Of a DNA stretch of 10,458 nucleotides, positions 8,620 to 10,458 are shown one piece after another. The first letter of the stretch is position 1. Each line of letters begins with the position of its first letter. The translations under genes and the position numbers were made by a program. This stretch comes from Undibacterium sp. (GTDB lineage: Bacteria; Pseudomonadota; Gammaproteobacteria; Burkholderiales; Burkholderiaceae): contig JACMRF010000134.1 in the NCBI GenBank assembly GCA_014376575.1, positions 1 through 10,458 on the forward strand, read 5' to 3'. The notes under the pieces are model-generated. The model saw only the letters and a list, made by a program, of their open reading frames with translations. It searched no databases and was not told the origin of the DNA.

Positions 8620-8757
8620 CTACGATCTGATCAGCTTATCATTGTTTAGGGGAAACCATCGATCAATCAATCGATAGTCATATAGGAGTACTTTGCGTGC
8701 TGCCAAACACCTCATCCCTGGGCGAATTATCGTACCGTGGAACAACAAGAAATTCAC
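8620..8757 (-). CDS. Possible small ORF (45 aa), hypothetical
   Basis: The start is GTG at 8757, preceded by AGGAG with a 7-base spacer, the best ribosome-binding site in the window. The 45-residue product begins MNFLLFHGTIIRPG and ends with LNNDKLIRS; it has a basic middle (CLAARKVLLYDYR) and is not recognised. The stop lies 15 bp before the acyltransferase ATG at 8604, which itself lacks a good site, so the small ORF might be a leader that couples translation to the next gene. It could equally be the tail of a decayed gene or chance. No homologue is known to me. Confidence 0.35.
   Translation of the reverse strand: MNFLLFHGTIIRPGMRCLAARKVLLYDYRLIDRWFPLNNDKLIRS
8658..8675. repeat. ATCGAT inverted repeat
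   Basis: Two copies of the self-complementary hexamer ATCGAT (8658-8663 and 8670-8675) are separated by six bases and form an 18-bp imperfect palindrome upstream of the acyltransferase operon. The shape is compatible with a dimeric regulator site, but it lies inside the possible small ORF, and nothing else supports an operator. Confidence 0.2.
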
Positions 8758-8968
8758 TTGGGGACTCCTCAAATTTTGCAGTTCAAGCTACTGTCGCATA
8801 GAACATATCACAGCATAGAGTTGCGCAGGCAGCTAAGACTGTTATTGATAGTGCGCGAACTTGGATGGGGTAACTCATGGCTGCGATTGGCAGTCTGAGA
8901 GTTCGGGCTGATGACGCTGCCCTGCGACGTTGAAGACGTGAATGAAAAATCCAGCGTAGACACGCAGT

Positions 8969-9682
8969 TCACTTGTAGCCGATGGCGGGGAGCTCAATCT
9001 CTGCAAGCCGGAGGCTCTCCAGATTGCCAATGTCGCGGTGATAGATTGAGTTGTGATGTGTGCAGATCCTTCCGGGTATGTACTGCGGAAGTATCTCGGT
9101 ACTCATGTCGATGAAGGCCTGATCTTCTGATGCCATGGCGTCAACCACTTCCCGCTCAAGAATGTAGACTGCGGCGTTGGCGCGTGTCCCGGGCGGGTTG
9201 GCCACCTTCTCATGGAACCCCACAACGATACCGTCTTTCTCTTCCACGATGCCGCAAGTCTGCGGTGCATCGGTGTCGAACGTCATCATGGTGATCGGGC
9301 AGCTGGCAGGCCGATGCTTGTGTGCGGCGATAAAAGCGGGCACCTCAAACAACGTGAGGTTATCGGCATGGGCCACCAGGATGGGGCCACTGCCGATCCA
9401 CTCGCGGTTTTGCCACAGCGTTCCGGCGGTTCCCAGCAGCACGGGTTCATACACCAGGTCGATCTTGTCTTTCCATGGCGACTGGGCAACATGCTCGACC
9501 ACCCGCTCTGACAGGTAGTGGGTGTTGACCAGCACCCGTTCAATATCGCCGTTGCCAAAAAGCCGGTCCAGCCAGATGGCCAGCAATGGCTTGCCGAGAA
9601 TGGGCACCAGGCATTTGGGGATGGTGTTGGTAAGGGGGCGCAGTCGGGTGCCGAACCCTGCGGCCAGCAGGACTGCCTTCAT
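8969..9682 (-). CDS. Sugar-1-phosphate nucleotidyltransferase (237 aa), HddC/RmlA-like
   Basis: This is a cytoplasmic nucleotidyltransferase that joins an NTP and a sugar-1-phosphate to give an NDP-sugar and pyrophosphate. The N-terminal signature is LLAAGFGTRLRPLT (5-18) followed by PKCLVPILGKP (22-32), which bind the nucleotide. LGTAGTL (83-89) is the nucleotide/sugar-binding loop and VAHADN (103-108) carries the metal-binding Asp107. At 237 residues it is a minimal single-domain enzyme with no C-terminal hexapeptide extension, similar in size to HddC (heptose-1-phosphate guanylyltransferase) and MurU-type enzymes. Its ATG overlaps the stop of the upstream PfkB kinase as ATGA (9679-9682), so the two are coupled and probably act in one activation pathway. 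The RfaE-like neighbour makes a heptose the best guess for the sugar, but another sugar or UTP/CTP/GTP specificity cannot be excluded. GC-rich, typical of the flanking cluster. Confidence 0.9.
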   Translation of the reverse strand: MKAVLLAAGFGTRLRPLTNTIPKCLVPILGKPLLAIWLDRLFGNGDIERVLVNTHYLSERVVEHVAQSPWKDKIDLVYEPVLLGTAGTLWQNREWIGSGPILVAHADNLTLFEVPAFIAAHKHRPASCPITMMTFDTDAPQTCGIVEEKDGIVVGFHEKVANPPGTRANAAVYILEREVVDAMASEDQAFIDMSTEILPQYIPGRICTHHNSIYHRDIGNLESLRLAEIELPAIGYK

Positions 9683-10458
9683 GCGTCCAGCTCCTCAATG
9701 ACTTCTGTGGCTGACAAAGGGCGGTTGCCGACGCGGCCCACCTGGCAGGCGGCGGCGATAGAGCCGAGGAAAGCTGCCTCCCAGATATTGGCGCCGGCAA
9801 CCAGGGCCATCGCGGTGCAGGTGAGCATTGAGTCCCCGGCACCCGCGACGTCCTTGGGGCTCTGGTTCATCGCCGGCAAGGCGTCAGTGATGATCTTGTG
9901 GCTTGGGGCGGTAGGGCTATGGACAAATGCGCCCTCAGACCCGAGCGTGATGAACGAATACTCGCAACGCGCTTTCTGGGCGAGCTTTTCAGCCAGAACC
10001 ACCAGGCCCGAAGTGGAGTCGCCCAGTGCAAGGCGGACTTCGTGCTCGGTGGGGGTGACCAGCGTCATGCGCTTGAAGCGAGTGATGTCGCCCACTTGCG
10101 ACGACGACTGGCTGTCAGCAAACATGGGCACGTTGTGGAGTTGGCACAGCTCGGCAATCTGATCGACGAGAGATTGGGGCAGGCAGCCGTAATTGAAGTC
10201 GGAGAAAATCACAAGGCTGGTGTCTTGGATGAAGCCTCCTATTTTCTCCAGCATCAGGGCGGCGATGTCATCCGATATTTCATGCTGCTTCAACTCGCTG
10301 ACGCGTAGCAGCGTCTTGCCTTTTGCCCTGTAACGCTGCTTGAGCGTCGTAGGACGGCTGTGATCGGCAATCAGCTCGGCCGCTACCCCGTAATACTTCA
10401 AGCGGTCTTTGGCAAACTCAGCAGACTCGTCATTGCCGCACACCGAGACATAGCGCAC
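9679..10458 (-). CDS. PfkB/RfaE-type sugar kinase, C-terminal part (5' end outside window)
   Basis: This is the last 259 residues of a ribokinase/PfkB-family kinase resembling the kinase domain of HldE (RfaE), which phosphorylates D-glycero-D-manno-heptose 7-phosphate. The frame is open to the window edge; the terminal GTG codon is probably an internal Val, since an N-terminal substrate-binding part of some 60-75 residues is missing. Visible are SVCGNDESAEFAKD (5-18), RPTTLKQRY (35-43), SDFNYG (86-91), TPTEHEV (135-141), TLGSEGA (171-177) and the PfkB signature DVAGAGD (203-209) with catalytic Asp209. The protein stops soon after this domain, so it lacks the C-terminal adenylyltransferase domain of bifunctional HldE. 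The separate downstream nucleotidyltransferase, overlapping by ATGA, may supply the activation step. Heptose as substrate is inferred from similarity, not proven. Confidence 0.88.
   Translation of the reverse strand: MRYVSVCGNDESAEFAKDRLKYYGVAAELIADHSRPTTLKQRYRAKGKTLLRVSELKQHEISDDIAALMLEKIGGFIQDTSLVIFSDFNYGCLPQSLVDQIAELCQLHNVPMFADSQSSSQVGDITRFKRMTLVTPTEHEVRLALGDSTSGLVVLAEKLAQKARCEYSFITLGSEGAFVHSPTAPSHKIITDALPAMNQSPKDVAGAGDSMLTCTAMALVAGANIWEAAFLGSIAAACQVGRVGNRPLSATEVIEELDA

Larger units (their letters stand above)
8605..8968. other. Intergenic region before the low-GC operon
   Basis: There are 364 bases between the nucleotidyltransferase stop and the first acyltransferase start. Composition is intermediate (30 of 60 G+C at 8821-8880). 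The region contains one small minus-strand ORF with a good ribosome-binding site (8620-8757) and an ATCGAT inverted repeat (8658-8675). Just after the nucleotidyltransferase there is a weak 4-bp stem followed by five T on the minus strand (8945-8965). No convincing sigma-70 promoter with both boxes at normal spacing was found by eye, and no JUMPstart/ops element. As the junction of GC-rich and AT-rich DNA and the longest gap in the window, it is the most likely place for a promoter of the four-gene block, or for remnants of the insertion event. Confidence 0.5.

Noticed and set aside
8783..8878. Minus-strand 31-codon hydrophobic ORF beginning MSYPIQVRALS in the intergenic gap
   Set aside because: It has no ribosome-binding site and no recognisable similarity; chance cannot be excluded.
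8945..8965. Possible intrinsic terminator after the nucleotidyltransferase
   Set aside because: The stem is only 4 bp (GCGT/ACGC) and four bases separate it from a run of five T, too weak to call.
8605..8968. JUMPstart/ops element or transposon ends near the block boundary
   Set aside because: No GGCGGTAG core was found on the coding strand, and no transposase, terminal inverted repeats or target duplication were visible at either boundary.
9518..10162. Plus-strand open frame of 214 codons opposite the kinase
   Set aside because: It is antisense to two well-supported overlapping genes, has no recognisable domain, and long antisense frames are expected in GC-rich DNA.
1..10458. CRISPR array, tRNA or rRNA genes, integrase or phage genes
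   Set aside because: No regularly spaced repeats, cloverleaf-type sequence or mobile-element proteins were seen on either strand.

Overview
The window looks like part of a surface-polysaccharide gene cluster (O-antigen, capsule or similar glycan) from a Gram-negative bacterium, most likely a proteobacterium. All credible genes lie on the minus strand, so the transcription order runs from the right end of the window to the left. The species cannot be named from this sequence alone. The flanking genes are GC-rich (for example 37 of 60 bases at 9181-9240 and 39 of 60 at 121-180). The four large central genes are clearly poorer (18 of 60 at 5941-6000, 24 of 60 at 6241-6300), with atypical codon use. 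This suggests an acquired block inside a typical high-GC sugar cluster.

Reading in the direction of transcription, the window opens with the C-terminal part of a PfkB/RfaE-type sugar kinase (9679-10458, truncated by the window edge). Its stop codon overlaps the start of a stand-alone sugar-1-phosphate nucleotidyltransferase (8969-9682). Together they look like steps in making an NDP-activated sugar, plausibly a heptose. A gap of 364 bases (8605-8968) follows. It holds no full-size gene, but it has one small ORF with a good ribosome-binding site (8620-8757).

The next 8 kb is a two-gene module present twice in alternation. Each module is a membrane O-acyltransferase of the OafA/YrhL type with a C-terminal SGNH domain, followed by a protein of the putative glycosyltransferase family TIGR04372. 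Copy one is 6565-8604 plus 4531-6534; copy two is 2528-4534 plus 611-2515. Spacing is tight throughout (30 bp, a 4-bp ATGA overlap, 12 bp), so the four genes probably form one operon. The window ends with the N-terminal part of a family 2 glycosyltransferase (1-462), again GC-rich.

A working model is that the kinase and nucleotidyltransferase supply an activated sugar and the glycosyltransferases build a glycan. The two acyltransferases then add acyl (probably acetyl) groups, using the inner membrane for acyl transfer and the periplasmic SGNH domain. The role of the TIGR04372 proteins is unproven. The repeated pairing with an SGNH acyltransferase is the most interesting feature of the window. 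The second point worth a look is that one of the two SGNH domains has Asn in place of the usual Asp in its GDS motif.
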